Shown here: one piece after another, positions 6,215 to 6,290 of the stretch
Layout: every line of letters begins with the position of its first letter
How positions within the stretch are numbered: position 1 is the first letter of the stretch
Assembly: GCA_051275005.1 (NCBI GenBank)
Contig: JBNMOP010000144.1
Coordinates: 1-6,290 of the forward strand
Reading direction: 5' to 3'
DNA: 6,290 nucleotides
Origin: Eutrophobius sp051275005
Lineage (GTDB): Bacteria > Pseudomonadota > Gammaproteobacteria > Eutrophobiales > Eutrophobiaceae
Position numbers and translations under genes: made by a program
Notes under the pieces: generated by a model
Seen by the model: the letters and a program-made list of their open reading frames with translations, nothing else
What the model was told of the DNA's origin: nothing
Databases searched by the model: none

Positions 6215-6290
6215 ATGTTCGCATTTTTTGAAAATCTGATTAAACCATTCCCTCAGGCAGAGCCAGCCCGGCCGCCAGATACTCTGTATG
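6215..6290 (+). CDS. Probable ABC transporter permease/ATP-binding protein, N-terminus only
   Basis: An open frame starts at ATG 6215 and continues off the right edge, giving 25 residues that begin MFAFFENLIKPFP and continue with AEPARPPDTLY. This resembles the N-terminus of fused permease-ATPase ABC exporters in proteobacteria, which often start with an aromatic-rich amphipathic stretch, then a PFP or PYP motif and a proline-rich linker before the first helix. No transmembrane or nucleotide-binding part is visible, so the call rests on this short similarity alone. No strong Shine-Dalgarno precedes the ATG. It is co-directional with the sugar dehydrogenase but separated from it by the hairpin. 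Confidence 0.5.
   Translation, partial: MFAFFENLIKPFPQAEPARPPDTLY

Noticed and set aside
1..6290. CRISPR array, insertion sequence ends, attachment sites or toxin-antitoxin genes
   Set aside because: I see no spaced direct repeats, transposase or integrase motifs, or paired small genes.

Overview
The window looks like ordinary chromosomal DNA from a Gram-negative bacterium, probably a proteobacterium. The grounds are a periplasmic PQQ-dependent sugar dehydrogenase with a signal peptide, a tripartite tricarboxylate transporter (TTT) and a DASS-family transporter. Protein family content fits a gammaproteobacterium of moderate GC with AT-rich intergenic DNA, but the lineage is an inference. I see no transposase, phage gene, CRISPR array, tRNA or rRNA.

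Layout. On the minus strand, positions 1-1916 hold a tctB-tctA pair, the small and large membrane subunits of a TTT transporter. tctA starts with TTG three bases after the tctB stop and runs off the left edge. A divergent AT-rich control region follows (about 1917-2074). It carries a 10-bp perfect inverted repeat whose arms overlap candidate -35 boxes facing both ways. A possible small ORF (2075-2224) lies just before a complete DASS/SLC13-type sodium:dicarboxylate or related symporter (2238-3728). Next, on the same strand, are a DUF457/YfhP-like membrane-bound metal-dependent hydrolase (3800-4807) and a PQQ-dependent aldose sugar dehydrogenase (4925-6094). A hairpin that may be a terminator follows. 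The first 25 codons of what is probably an ABC exporter-type ATPase/permease begin at 6215 and run off the right edge.

How they may work together. Two unrelated secondary transporter families for organic acids are transcribed away from one shared intergenic region, suggesting a carboxylate-uptake locus. The periplasmic sugar dehydrogenase would make aldonolactones and hence aldonic acids outside the cytoplasm. A link between that and the transporters is only a guess. The TTT genes appear here without the usual tctC binding-protein gene on the upstream side. No previously undescribed system is evident. The points most worth checking are the missing tctC, the symmetric operator-like palindrome and the unrecognised small ORF.
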